Shown piece after piece: positions 1 to 6,683 of a DNA stretch of 12,565 bases (its first letter is position 1; each line of letters opens with the position of its first letter). The notes under the pieces were generated by a model. It did no database searches. It was not told where the DNA came from and saw nothing but the letters and a program-made list of their open reading frames with translations. The stretch lies in assembly GCA_937936215.1 (NCBI GenBank), contig CALGWX010000350.1, positions 1 to 12,565 of the forward strand. Reading direction: 5' to 3'. Both the position numbers and the translations under genes were made by a program. Origin of the DNA: an uncultured Burkholderiaceae bacterium. GTDB lineage: Bacteria > Pseudomonadota > Gammaproteobacteria > Burkholderiales > Burkholderiaceae_F.

Positions 1-51
1 GCCCAGCCAAAGGCGGCGCGGTCGCGCGTCGGGCAGGGTAACGCTAGTCAT
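1..51 (-). CDS. possible N-terminus of a gene leaving the left edge
   Basis: On the minus strand an ATG at 51 opens a frame that stays open to the window edge, giving MTSVTLPDARPRRLWLG (17 codons). The high-GC codon choice and the direction, the same as the downstream-facing sulfurtransferase, fit a real gene start. No clear Shine-Dalgarno sequence lies upstream of it, and 17 residues are too few to assign a family. It could equally be a chance open frame. Confidence 0.28.
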   Translation of the reverse strand, partial: MTSVTLPDARPRRLWLG

Positions 52-255
52 CGCAGCGCGATCGTGCTGAAGCGATGCGGTGGCTTCGCGGCGCATCGGG
101 CTTCACTCCGCCGCAGATTCAGGCGCCCAGCGCCCACGCGCCGGCGGCGGTCGTCGCCAGTGGTGGCCGACGCCCGCGGCGTTCCCGCGCGGCCCCGCTC
201 GCGGCGCGACGGCCTTGGGCGCGGGCCTGGCGCCCGCGAACTGGCTCACGGGGCG
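52..255. other. intergenic region, no gene seen
   Basis: This 204-bp stretch separates the end of the sulfurtransferase gene from the possible partial gene at the left edge. The open frames crossing it are arginine- and alanine-rich shadows with no family resemblance. A 7-bp stem (CGCGGGC 220-226, GCCCGCG 232-238, 5-nt loop) lies 17 nt past the sulfurtransferase stop. It has no T-run on the minus strand, so it is at best a weak terminator or attenuating hairpin. Confidence 0.4.
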
Positions 256-1182
256 TCACCCACCGAAGGCGGCACGCAATTGGGCGCGGAACTGCTGCCA
301 GCGGCTGGGCACGTTGGCCATTGACAGACCCGCGCGCGACCAGTCGACCATCGACTCCGGATACAGACGCACCTGCGGGCCGCCGAGCACTTCGGACAGC
401 ACGAACCACTGTGTCGCCGCCCAGTGCCCGGTGTTGCAGAACGACACGGTTGGTGCCTGCGCATCGACGCCCAGCCGTTGCGCCGTGGCGTGGATCGCCT
501 CTGGCGGGGCGAGTTCCGCTGTGCCCGGGACGAACCACACCGTGTGCTCGACGTTCTTCGCGCCGACCAGCGTCCCCGGCGTCCGCGCGGCAGGGTGCCG
601 CTCCTCGCCAAGGAAGTAGGTCACGGGCCGGGAGTCGAGCAGGCGCCACTCGGCGGACTTCATCGCCTCGGCCACCTGCTCGCGGGTGGCCAGCCAGCGC
701 GGATCGAGTTTGACCTCGTAGCGGGAGGGCGGCGGCACGGTCGGCGCCTCGGCGATCGGCAGCCCGGCGCGGCGCCATGCCGCGATGCCCCCGTTGAGGA
801 CCGACACCTGGTGCACGCCGGCCGTCTTCAGCGTCCAGTACACGCGGGCGGCGGCACCGAACTCGGTCGCGTCGCGCCCTTGGTAAACGATGACGACAGG
901 GGTGGTGGCGTCGATGCCGGCGCCCTGCAGCAGCGCGGTCAGGGTCGGCTCGTCAGGCAGCCGGCCGGGGTTGTCGGCCGGGCCGCGCCACTTGGGGTAC
1001 GGCACCGAGACCGCGCCGGGAACGTAGCCGGTGGTGCCATCGCTGCGGATGTCCAGCACCCGGACGGTCTGATCGCGCAGCCGCGCCTGCAGGTCGCCCG
1101 GCGTCAGCAGCGGCGGCAACTCGGCGGCGCGGGCGAGGCCCAGCGTCAGCAAAAGGGCGAAAAGGGCGATCCAGCGCAGCAT
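256..1182 (-). CDS. exported tandem-rhodanese sulfurtransferase
   Basis: This 308-aa protein resembles thiosulfate/3-mercaptopyruvate sulfurtransferases, which move sulfane sulfur from a donor to a thiophilic acceptor through a cysteine persulfide. Residues 1-19 form a signal peptide (hydrophobic FALLLTLGL core, ARA-A cleavage site), so it probably acts in the periplasm. The first rhodanese domain (about 25-145) has VVIVYQGRD where the active loop would be and no cysteine, so it should be non-catalytic. The second (about 160-300) carries the loop CNTGHWA with nucleophile Cys249. Two-domain rhodaneses normally have this inactive/active arrangement. The ATG at 1182 is supported by AGGA (plus-strand 1189-1192) at good spacing. 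It is divergent from polX. The family is clear; the physiological donor cannot be read from sequence, so I give no symbol. Confidence 0.9.
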   Translation of the reverse strand: MLRWIALFALLLTLGLARAAELPPLLTPGDLQARLRDQTVRVLDIRSDGTTGYVPGAVSVPYPKWRGPADNPGRLPDEPTLTALLQGAGIDATTPVVIVYQGRDATEFGAAARVYWTLKTAGVHQVSVLNGGIAAWRRAGLPIAEAPTVPPPSRYEVKLDPRWLATREQVAEAMKSAEWRLLDSRPVTYFLGEERHPAARTPGTLVGAKNVEHTVWFVPGTAELAPPEAIHATAQRLGVDAQAPTVSFCNTGHWAATQWFVLSEVLGGPQVRLYPESMVDWSRAGLSMANVPSRWQQFRAQLRAAFGG

Positions 1183-1292
1183 GGGGATTCCTGTCGGTCC
1201 GTGCCCGGCGATGATGCCCGCAGCCGGCGGGCTCGGTCACAACGGCGGGTCATGGCGCTATGCCCCTGCGGGCGCTGGTTGTGATCGAACGC

Positions 1293-1314
1293 CCGGGGGC
1301 TGCCCGGCCCCCGG
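1293..1314. repeat. GC-rich inverted repeat in divergent intergenic region
   Basis: CCGGGGG (1293-1299) and CCCCCGG (1308-1314) can pair around an 8-nt loop. The hairpin lies between the divergent sulfurtransferase and polX genes, where neither transcript ends, so it is not a terminator for either. It could be an operator-like site or just chance palindromy in GC-rich DNA. Confidence 0.35.
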
Positions 1315-1376
1315 CGTCGGGCCGCGGCCGCCCCGCGCGGATTGACACCCGTCACGGCCGCGGCGGGCGCGGCCGC

Positions 1377-1382
1377 TACAGT
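1377..1382 (+). promoter_or_regulatory. possible -10 box for polX
   Basis: TACAGT matches 4 of 6 positions of the sigma-70 -10 consensus and sits 31 nt before the preferred polX start, leaving room for a short leader with the GGGAG ribosome site. No good -35 lies at 16-18 bp. A perfect TTGACA is present at 1342-1347 but 29 bp away, too far for a normal promoter. Confidence 0.25.
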
Positions 1383-1400
1383 GATCGTGCCGCCGCCCAC

Positions 1401-1405
1401 GGGAG
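1401..1405 (+). promoter_or_regulatory. ribosome binding site that selects the polX GTG start
   Basis: GGGAG at 1401-1405 lies 8 nt before GTG 1414. This is the reason for choosing 1414 over the more upstream TTG at 1342, which has no ribosome site and would add 24 residues not typical of the family. Confidence 0.6.
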
Positions 1406-1413
1406 CCCACGCG

Positions 1414-3150
1414 GTGCCGAAGACCAACGCCGATCTCGCCGCCGCCTTCGAGCAGACCGCCGACCTGCTCGAGCTGCAGCAGGCCAATCCGTTCCGCGTC
1501 CGCGCCTACCGCAACGCGGCGCGGGTCGTGGGCGAACTGAAGCTCGACCTCGTCTCGCTGGTGGAGCAGGGCAAGCCGCTGCCGAGGCTGCCCGGCATTG
1601 GCGCCGACCTGGCCGGCAAGATCGAGGAGTTCGCCCGCACCGGGCACCTCGCGCTGCTCGACCGCCTGCGCAAGCAGATCCCCTCCGGCGTCGCCGAGAT
1701 GCTGCAACTGCCTGGGCTCGGCCCGAAGCGGGTGCGCGCGCTCTACGAGGAACTGCACGTCACCACGCTGCGCGAGCTAGCCCGCGCGGCGCGCGACGGC
1801 CGGGTGCGGGAACTGCCCGGCTTCGGCGCTAAGACCGAGCAGCGCATCCTAGAGGCCATCGAGGCGCACGCCGGCAAACCGCAGCGGCTGAAACTGGTGA
1901 CCGCAGCCCAGTACGCGCGGGCGCTGCTCGGCTGGCTGCGCAAGGCGCCGGGCGTGGGCGAGGTGGCAGCCGCGGGCAGCCTGCGCCGTTCGCGCGAGAC
2001 CGTCGGCGACCTCGATCTGCTGGCCGCCGCCGACGATGGCGCCACCGTGTGCCAGCACCTCCTCGCCTATCCCGACGTCGCCGAGGTGCGCGCCTCCGGC
2101 GACACCCGCGCCACGGTGGTGCTCGCCTCCGGGCTTCAGGTGGACCTACGGGTGGTGCCGCCGGGCAGCTTCGGCGCCGCGCTGATGTACTTTACCGGCT
2201 CGAAGGCGCACAACATCCGCCTGCGCACGCTGGCGATCGAGCGCGGCTTCAAGCTCAACGAGTACGGGCTGTTCGAGGGGCGCAAGCTCGTCGCCGGCGC
2301 CAGCGAGGCGCAGGTCTATCGGGCTTTGGGGCTGCCGTGGATCGCGCCCGAATTGCGCGAGGACCGCGGCGAGATCGAGGCGGCGCTGAAGGGCAAGCTG
2401 CCGGTGCTGATCGAGCGCGCCGATCTCGCCGGCGACCTGCACGCGCACACGAACTGGAGCGACGGCACCGCGAGCATCGAGGCGATGGCGCGGGCGGCGC
2501 AGGCGCATGGCCTGTCCTACCTCGCGATCAGCGATCACAGCCGGCGGCTGACGGTGGCGCACGGGCTCGATCCGCAGCGGCTGGCCAAGCAGTGCGCCGA
2601 GGTCGAGGCCGTCAACCGCAAGCTCGACGGCATCACCCTGCTCACCGGCATCGAGGTCGACGTGCTCGACGACGGCAGCCTCGACCTGCCGGATTCGGCG
2701 CTCGAGCCGCTCGACGTCGTCATCGCCGCCGTGCACTCGAAGTTCGATCTCAGCCGCGCGGCGCAGACGCGGCGCATCCTCGCGGCGCTGGAGCACCCCA
2801 AGGTCAAGATCCTCGCCCACCCGGTCGGGCGGCTGATCGACCGCCGCGACCCCTACGACGTCGACATGCTCGCGGTGATCCGCAAGTGCCGCGCCGCCGG
2901 CGTGGCGCTCGAGCTGAACGCGCATCCGGAGCGGCTCGACCTCACCGACACCGCGTGCCGGATGGCCAAGGACGAAGGCGCGCGCGTGGTCATCAACTCC
3001 GACGCCCATGCCGAGCACGAATTCGACAACCTGGACTTCGGCATCGGCCAGGCGCGCCGCGGCTGGCTGGAGAAGGCCGACGTGATCAACACCCGGCCGC
3101 TGCGCGAGGTGCGCGCCTGGCTGGCCGCCGCCAAGGAGACGACGCGATGA
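1414..3150 (+). CDS. polX: family X DNA polymerase with PHP domain (PolX)
   Basis: This is a bacterial/archaeal-type PolX of 578 aa, close to the roughly 570-aa Bacillus enzyme. The family does short-gap filling in base-excision repair, and its PHP domain gives metal-dependent 3'-5' exonuclease and AP-site processing. The N-terminal helix-hairpin-helix domain has glycine hairpins LPGIG (59-63), LPGLG (99-103) and LPGFG (134-138). The polymerase domain has GS...GDLDL with metal-binding Asp199 and Asp201, a third Asp244 in VDLRV, and YFTGS at 259-263. The PHP domain (about 338-570) keeps its metal ligands: DLHAH (His343, His345), Asp350, SDHS (His375), GIEVD (Glu414), AVHSKF (His441), AHP (His469) and SDAH (Asp530, His532). 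Both activities therefore look intact. The start is GTG 1414, with GGGAG 8 nt upstream. Its stop overlaps the ybhB-like start as ATGA. Confidence 0.94.
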   Translation: MPKTNADLAAAFEQTADLLELQQANPFRVRAYRNAARVVGELKLDLVSLVEQGKPLPRLPGIGADLAGKIEEFARTGHLALLDRLRKQIPSGVAEMLQLPGLGPKRVRALYEELHVTTLRELARAARDGRVRELPGFGAKTEQRILEAIEAHAGKPQRLKLVTAAQYARALLGWLRKAPGVGEVAAAGSLRRSRETVGDLDLLAAADDGATVCQHLLAYPDVAEVRASGDTRATVVLASGLQVDLRVVPPGSFGAALMYFTGSKAHNIRLRTLAIERGFKLNEYGLFEGRKLVAGASEAQVYRALGLPWIAPELREDRGEIEAALKGKLPVLIERADLAGDLHAHTNWSDGTASIEAMARAAQAHGLSYLAISDHSRRLTVAHGLDPQRLAKQCAEVEAVNRKLDGITLLTGIEVDVLDDGSLDLPDSALEPLDVVIAAVHSKFDLSRAAQTRRILAALEHPKVKILAHPVGRLIDRRDPYDVDMLAVIRKCRAAGVALELNAHPERLDLTDTACRMAKDEGARVVINSDAHAEHEFDNLDFGIGQARRGWLEKADVINTRPLREVRAWLAAAKETTR

Positions 3151-3617
3151 GAATCACCTCGACCGCCTTTGCCCACAACGCCGAGATTCCCGCCGCCTAC
3201 ACCTGCGAAGGGCGCGACATCGCGCCCCCGCTCTCCTTCCACGACGTGCCGGCCGGCGCAAAGTCGCTGGCACTGATCGTCGACGATCCCGACGCGCCGG
3301 ACCCGGCAGCGCCGAAGATGACCTGGGTGCACTGGGTGGTCTACGACCTGCCGCCGGCAACGGCCGGCCTGCCCGAGGGCGGCGCGCTGCCCGCCGGCGC
3401 GCGCGACGGGCTGAACGACTGGAAGCGCATCGGCTACGGCGGGCCCTGCCCGCCGGTGGGGCGGCACCGGTATTTCTTCAAGCTGTACGCGCTGGACATC
3501 CCGCTGTCATTCGCGCACCCGCCGACCAAGGCGCACCTCGAGCAGGCGATGAAGGGGCACGTGCTGGCGCACGCGGAGCTGATCGGCACCTACGCGCGTC
3601 GCGGCGCGCGCCGGTAG
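3147..3617 (+). CDS. YbhB/YbcL family Raf kinase inhibitor-like protein
   Basis: This 156-aa protein belongs to the phosphatidylethanolamine-binding (PEBP) fold. The sequence shows the family's ligand-pocket motifs: DPDAP (47-51), the HWVVYDLP strand (62-69) and GYGGPCPP followed by GRHRYFFKLYALD (97-117). Length matches YbhB and YbcL, and there is no signal peptide, so it should be cytoplasmic. The bacterial role is poorly defined; the kinase-inhibitor name comes from animal homologues. The ATG at 3147 is well placed: AAGGAG (3133-3138) lies 8 nt upstream inside the end of polX, and the start overlaps the polX stop by ATGA. The two are therefore probably translationally coupled on one mRNA. 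Whether PolX and this protein share a function is unknown. Confidence 0.92.
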   Translation: MRITSTAFAHNAEIPAAYTCEGRDIAPPLSFHDVPAGAKSLALIVDDPDAPDPAAPKMTWVHWVVYDLPPATAGLPEGGALPAGARDGLNDWKRIGYGGPCPPVGRHRYFFKLYALDIPLSFAHPPTKAHLEQAMKGHVLAHAELIGTYARRGARR

Positions 3618-3672
3618 CGAACCTGCGTCGTGGGGCGGCGAGGCGAGGCCGCTGCCGACGTTGCCGGCGCGC

Positions 3673-3694
3673 CTAGCCCGGATATTTCACGAGG
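3673..3694 (+). repeat. left inverted repeat of the 252-bp element
   Basis: This 22-bp arm matches the reverse complement of 3903-3924 at 20 of 22 positions. Similarity stops abruptly on the inner side after CACGAGG, and on the outer side just before CTAG, which gives the segment sharp boundaries. Confidence 0.75.
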
Positions 3695-3748
3695 GACGCG
3701 GGGATTGCGCGGATGCACGCGGGATGCGGATTGCGCGAGACGGCCGCA

Positions 3749-3770
3749 GCCAAGGCCCGCAGGCCTTGGC
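3749..3770. repeat. perfect 9-bp hairpin inside the element
   Basis: GCCAAGGCC (3749-3757) and GGCCTTGGC (3762-3770) form a perfect 9-bp stem around a CGCA tetraloop. It sits near the middle of the inverted-repeat-bounded segment. No T-run follows on either strand, so it is not a standard terminator. Internal palindromes are common in miniature elements. Confidence 0.6.
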
Positions 3771-3902
3771 GAGGAGTTGAGCGCAAGCCCGCGCCCGCAG
3801 GCGCCGCGCAAACCCGCGTAGCCCCGACGCTCCAAAATGGCTACCCGCCTCGGACGCTGTAAGTTGCGGTCAGAGTTGCCGAAATCTCGCCTTGGGGGGC
3901 GA

Positions 3903-3924
3903 CCTCGTGACATGTCCGGGCTAG
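3903..3924 (-). repeat. right inverted repeat of the 252-bp element
   Basis: This is the partner of 3673-3694. Its outer edge is only 40 bp before the start codon of the channel gene, so the element forms most of that gene's upstream region. Confidence 0.75.
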
Positions 3925-3964
3925 CCCGCCGGCACCGGCCCGACCGCGGCGGCGCGAGGCCCCG

Positions 3965-5677
3965 ATGACCGACATCCTGGTGCTGATCCTGCGCCGGCTG
4001 CGCACGCCGATCATCACGCTGATCAGCGTCTACGCGATCGCCATTTTTGGCCTGGTGCTGATGCCCGGCACCGACCCGCAGGGCAACCCGTGGCGGATGA
4101 GCGTCTTCGACGCCTTCTACATCATGAGCTACACCGCCACCACGATCGGCTTCGGCGAGGTGCCGTACCCGTTCTCCTACGCGCAGCGGCTGTGGATGAC
4201 GGTCAGCATCTACCTGACCGTCATCGGCTGGGCCTACACGCTCGGCTCGGTGTTCGCGCTGGCGCGGCACCCGGCGTTCCGCATCGCGCTCGGGCGCCAC
4301 CGCTTCGAAGCGCGGGTGCGGCGGATGACCGACCCGTTTTTCATCATCTGCGGCTACGGGCAGAGCGGGCGCAAGCTGGTGGCGGCGCTGGACGAGATCG
4401 GCTTCGGCACCGTGGTGCTGGAGACCGACCCCGACCGCGCCCGTGCCCATCTGGTGCTCGACACGCAGCAGCCCTCGGCGCTGCTGATCGCCGACGCGCG
4501 GTTGCCGGACGTGCTCGAAGCCGCCGGCGTTCGCATGAGCAACTGTGCCGGCCTGGTGGCGCTGACCAGCGGCGACGAGGTCAATCAGTCGATCGCCATC
4601 GGCGCCCGCGTGCTGGCGCGCGAGCTGCCGGTGCTGGCGCGGGTGAAGTCCCCGGGCGCGCGCGAGACGCTGGAGAGCATCGGCGGCGTGCTAGCGGTCA
4701 ACCCGTTCGAGACCTTCGCCGTCAACCTCGGCATGGCGCTGGCGCAGCCCGACACGCTGCGGCTGGAAGACTGGCTAAGCGGCGTGCCGGGCGCCAAGCC
4801 GCCGCCGCGGGTCGAGGCGCCGCGCGGCCACTGGGTGATCGCCGGCTATGGCCGCTTCGGCCACTGCGCGGCGGCGGTGCTGGCGGAGGCCGGGCTGTCG
4901 TACAAGGCGATCGACATCGACCCGGCGCACTGCGGCGAGGAGGGCATCCTGGGCTCCGCCCTGGCCGAGGAGGCGTTGCGCAAGGCCGGCATTGAGGAGG
5001 CGGTCGGCCTGATCGCCGGCACCGACAGCGACGCCAACAACCTCGCGATCGTCAACAACGCGCGGCGGCTGCGGCGCAAGCTGTTCGTGGTCATCCGCCA
5101 GAACCAGGTCGGCAACCGGGCGCTGATCGAGGCCGCGCGCGCCGACATGGAGTTCGTGCAGGCGGTGGTGATGACCAACGAGTGCGTGCAGCTGCTGACC
5201 ACACCGCTGCTGAACCGCTTCCTGATGCTGGCGCGCCGGCAGAGCAGCGTGTGGGCGGTCGGCGTGGCCGGCCGCATCCGCGACGCGGTCGGCGACGAGG
5301 TGCCGCACACCTGGGCGATCGAATGCGACCCGGCGCTGCTCGGCTCGCGGCGCGCCTTCTTCGAGCGGCCCGAGCCGCCGCTGACGCTGGCGCACCTGTT
5401 GATGGACCCCGACGAGCGCCGCCTGCCGTTGAAGGCGGTGCCGCTGCTGCTGCTTTCCGGCGGCCGCGACCTGCTGCTGCCCGACGAGAACACACCGCTG
5501 AAGCCGGGCGACCGGATCCTCTTCGCCGGCGCCGCCGGCGTCGAGGGGCTGCAGCGGCGCACGCTCAGCGACGACGGCGCGGTCGACTACCTGCGCACCG
5601 GCCGCGAGCCGCCGCGGACCTGGCTGGGGCGGATGATCGCCGCGCGCAGCGCCACGCTCGCCGAGAAGCCCTCGTAG
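3965..5677 (+). CDS. two-TM potassium channel-like protein with tandem RCK/TrkA-N domains
   Basis: This 570-aa inner-membrane protein should conduct K+ or a related cation under cytoplasmic nucleotide or ligand control. TM1 spans about 13-34, a pore helix and filter TATTIGFGE about 57-65, and TM2 about 75-100. This is the MthK/Kch-like two-TM plan, with GFG replacing the usual GYG. The first RCK domain begins at 125 with the Rossmann loop GYGQSG (130-135) and acidic strand end VVLETD. The second begins near 289 with GYGRFG (294-299) and AIDID. The C-terminal part (about 440-535) ends in a TrkA-C-like segment (LKPGDRILFAG). Two RCK domains per chain mean a tetramer would carry its gating ring in cis. 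GAGG (3956-3959) precedes ATG 3965. The upstream region is largely the inverted-repeat element, and the gene converges on yqhA. Family confidence is high; ion selectivity is inferred. Confidence 0.9.
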   Translation: MTDILVLILRRLRTPIITLISVYAIAIFGLVLMPGTDPQGNPWRMSVFDAFYIMSYTATTIGFGEVPYPFSYAQRLWMTVSIYLTVIGWAYTLGSVFALARHPAFRIALGRHRFEARVRRMTDPFFIICGYGQSGRKLVAALDEIGFGTVVLETDPDRARAHLVLDTQQPSALLIADARLPDVLEAAGVRMSNCAGLVALTSGDEVNQSIAIGARVLARELPVLARVKSPGARETLESIGGVLAVNPFETFAVNLGMALAQPDTLRLEDWLSGVPGAKPPPRVEAPRGHWVIAGYGRFGHCAAAVLAEAGLSYKAIDIDPAHCGEEGILGSALAEEALRKAGIEEAVGLIAGTDSDANNLAIVNNARRLRRKLFVVIRQNQVGNRALIEAARADMEFVQAVVMTNECVQLLTTPLLNRFLMLARRQSSVWAVGVAGRIRDAVGDEVPHTWAIECDPALLGSRRAFFERPEPPLTLAHLLMDPDERRLPLKAVPLLLLSGGRDLLLPDENTPLKPGDRILFAGAAGVEGLQRRTLSDDGAVDYLRTGREPPRTWLGRMIAARSATLAEKPS

Positions 5678-5930
5678 CCCGGCCGAGGCGCGCGACTGCG
5701 CGACACCGCTCGCCGTTCAGCCCGGCGGTGGCCGGCAGGTTGTCGCCCGGCCGCTGCCGACGGGCGCTATCGAGCGACGCCGATAACGCGCTTGGACGCC
5801 GCCCGCGAAGGGTCCACAGGCGTTACCTGCTGGTTGCCGCGAGGTCGCCGGCGTCGACCGCATCGTCGTTGCAGGGGCTGCTCTCGCGCGGCTGCGCCCC
5901 AGGCGTCGTGCCAGGGCAGCGCCCGGCGCG
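5678..5930. other. convergent intergenic region, no gene seen
   Basis: This 253-bp gap lies between the 3' ends of the channel gene (plus) and the yqhA-like gene (minus). A hairpin with 6-bp arms (CGCCCG and CGGGCG around 5743-5766) could slow transcription, but it has an 11-nt loop and no T-tract. I see no recognisable gene or repeat. Confidence 0.35.
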
Positions 5931-6419
5931 CTACTTCTCCGCCTTGCCCTTCTCGCTCTTGGCGGTGGACAGGAAGTAGGTGAGCGCCGCGATCACCAGC
6001 GCCACGCCGACGCCGAAGCCCAGCAGGTCGCGGCTGCCGTCCCAGGCGACCACCGCGCCGAGGAACAGCACCGCCAGCACGACCACCACCACGCCGACCA
6101 GCTTGTTCTTCAGGTCGTCGAACGAATGGATCGACAGCCACGGCGGCAGGTTGAGATTCTCCTCGATGAACAGCTCGTACAGCCCCAGCGCGATCATCAG
6201 GAACACGGTGCCGAGTAGGAACAGGTCGACGATCTCGATGAACGCCAGCGCCAGCGCCTTGGCCCCCTTGCTGGAAACATCGGCCTTGGCGACGGTCTCG
6301 GCGACGACGACGAAGGTCTCGATCACGCCATAGGCGAACAGCGCCAGCGCGGCCACCAGCGAGCCGAGCACGGCGGCGATGACCAGGTAGCGGCTGTGGT
6401 TCAGGATCGGGCGCAGCAT
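5931..6419 (-). CDS. YqhA / UPF0114 family membrane protein
   Basis: This 162-aa protein matches the YqhA-type UPF0114 family: short, four membrane segments (about 11-35, 58-82, 107-126 and 132-151), and the conserved stretch DLFLLGTVFLMIALGLYELF (65-84). The biochemical function of the family is not established. The ATG at 6419 gives the usual family length and puts the first TM segment close to the N-terminus, but it has no clear ribosome site. The frame stays open upstream to a GTG at 6662, which would add 81 proline-rich residues containing a 14-residue repeat. I prefer the short form because rarer codons (CGA, CCT, TCT, ACT) cluster just before 6419. The lysine-rich tail SEKGKAEK is probably cytoplasmic. 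Confidence 0.85.
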   Translation of the reverse strand: MLRPILNHSRYLVIAAVLGSLVAALALFAYGVIETFVVVAETVAKADVSSKGAKALALAFIEIVDLFLLGTVFLMIALGLYELFIEENLNLPPWLSIHSFDDLKNKLVGVVVVVLAVLFLGAVVAWDGSRDLLGFGVGVALVIAALTYFLSTAKSEKGKAEK

Positions 6420-6462
6420 GGGGGCAGTGGAGAGGGCGGTTGCGGTGGCAGAAGGCGATCGC

Positions 6463-6614
6463 TGCGGTGGCGGCTCCGACGGCAGCGGGCGGATGCGGGA
6501 GGCGGCGTTCTTGTCCGACGGCGGCGGCGGTTGGGTGCGGCGGCCTGCGTTCGTGTCCTGCGGTGGCGGCGGGCAGGTGGGGGAGGTGAGGTTCGCGTCC
6601 GGCGGTGGCGGCGC
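6463..6614 (-). repeat. 42-bp-period degenerate tandem repeat
   Basis: Three 26-bp cores start at 6505, 6547 and 6589, exactly 42 bp apart. Each contains TCC, two variable bases, then CGG followed by GGCGGC-type sequence. A fourth, weaker copy (TCCGACGGC at 6475-6483) is offset by one codon. Read on the minus strand in the yqhA frame the cores encode PPPPDAN, PPPQDTN and PPPSDKN, i.e. PPPxDxN every 14 residues. The repeat lies between the molybdopterin-subunit gene and yqhA. It may be a proline-rich extension of YqhA or a non-coding spacer repeat. Confidence 0.55.
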
Positions 6615-6683
6615 CGCGCCTTGCGGCAGCCAGGCCGCGGTCGGCACCGGTGCCGGCGGCACACGCGCGGCCGCGCCAGCGGC

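Larger units (their letters stand above)
3673..3924. mobile_element. 252-bp MITE-like element or IS remnant with 22-bp inverted repeats
   Basis: Ends 3673-3694 and 3903-3924 are inverted repeats of each other, identical at 20 of 22 positions. Read inward each begins CTAGCCCGGA and finishes TCACGAGG, with the only differences at the T/C and T/G positions between these blocks. The outermost CTAG occurs on both sides and could be part of the repeat or a 4-bp target duplication; because CTAG is its own reverse complement the two cannot be told apart. The interior holds no transposase or other convincing gene, so the element is non-autonomous or a relic. The ends remind me of some insertion-sequence termini, possibly IS1380-like, but that is memory, not a search result. 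It fills most of the 347-bp gap between the ybhB-like and channel genes; nothing else is visible there. Confidence 0.6.

Noticed and set aside
220..238. Intrinsic terminator after the sulfurtransferase gene
   Set aside because: The hairpin is GC-rich but short, and no T-run follows on the minus strand.
2146..3018. 290-codon minus-strand frame inside polX
   Set aside because: It is antisense to the PHP and polymerase domains, whose catalytic residues are all intact on the plus strand.
2049..3146. Upstream extension of the YbhB-like gene through polX in another frame
   Set aside because: The extension is an Arg-rich shadow of polX. The real start is ATG 3147, with AAGGAG 8 nt upstream and the family N-terminus.
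3590..4450. 286-codon minus-strand frame spanning the inverted-repeat element and the channel gene
   Set aside because: It has no family features, crosses both arms of the element and is antisense to the channel's pore region.
6463..6614. CRISPR-like array
   Set aside because: The 42-bp period is that of a degenerate tandem repeat in one frame. There are no conserved repeats separated by unique spacers and no cas genes.
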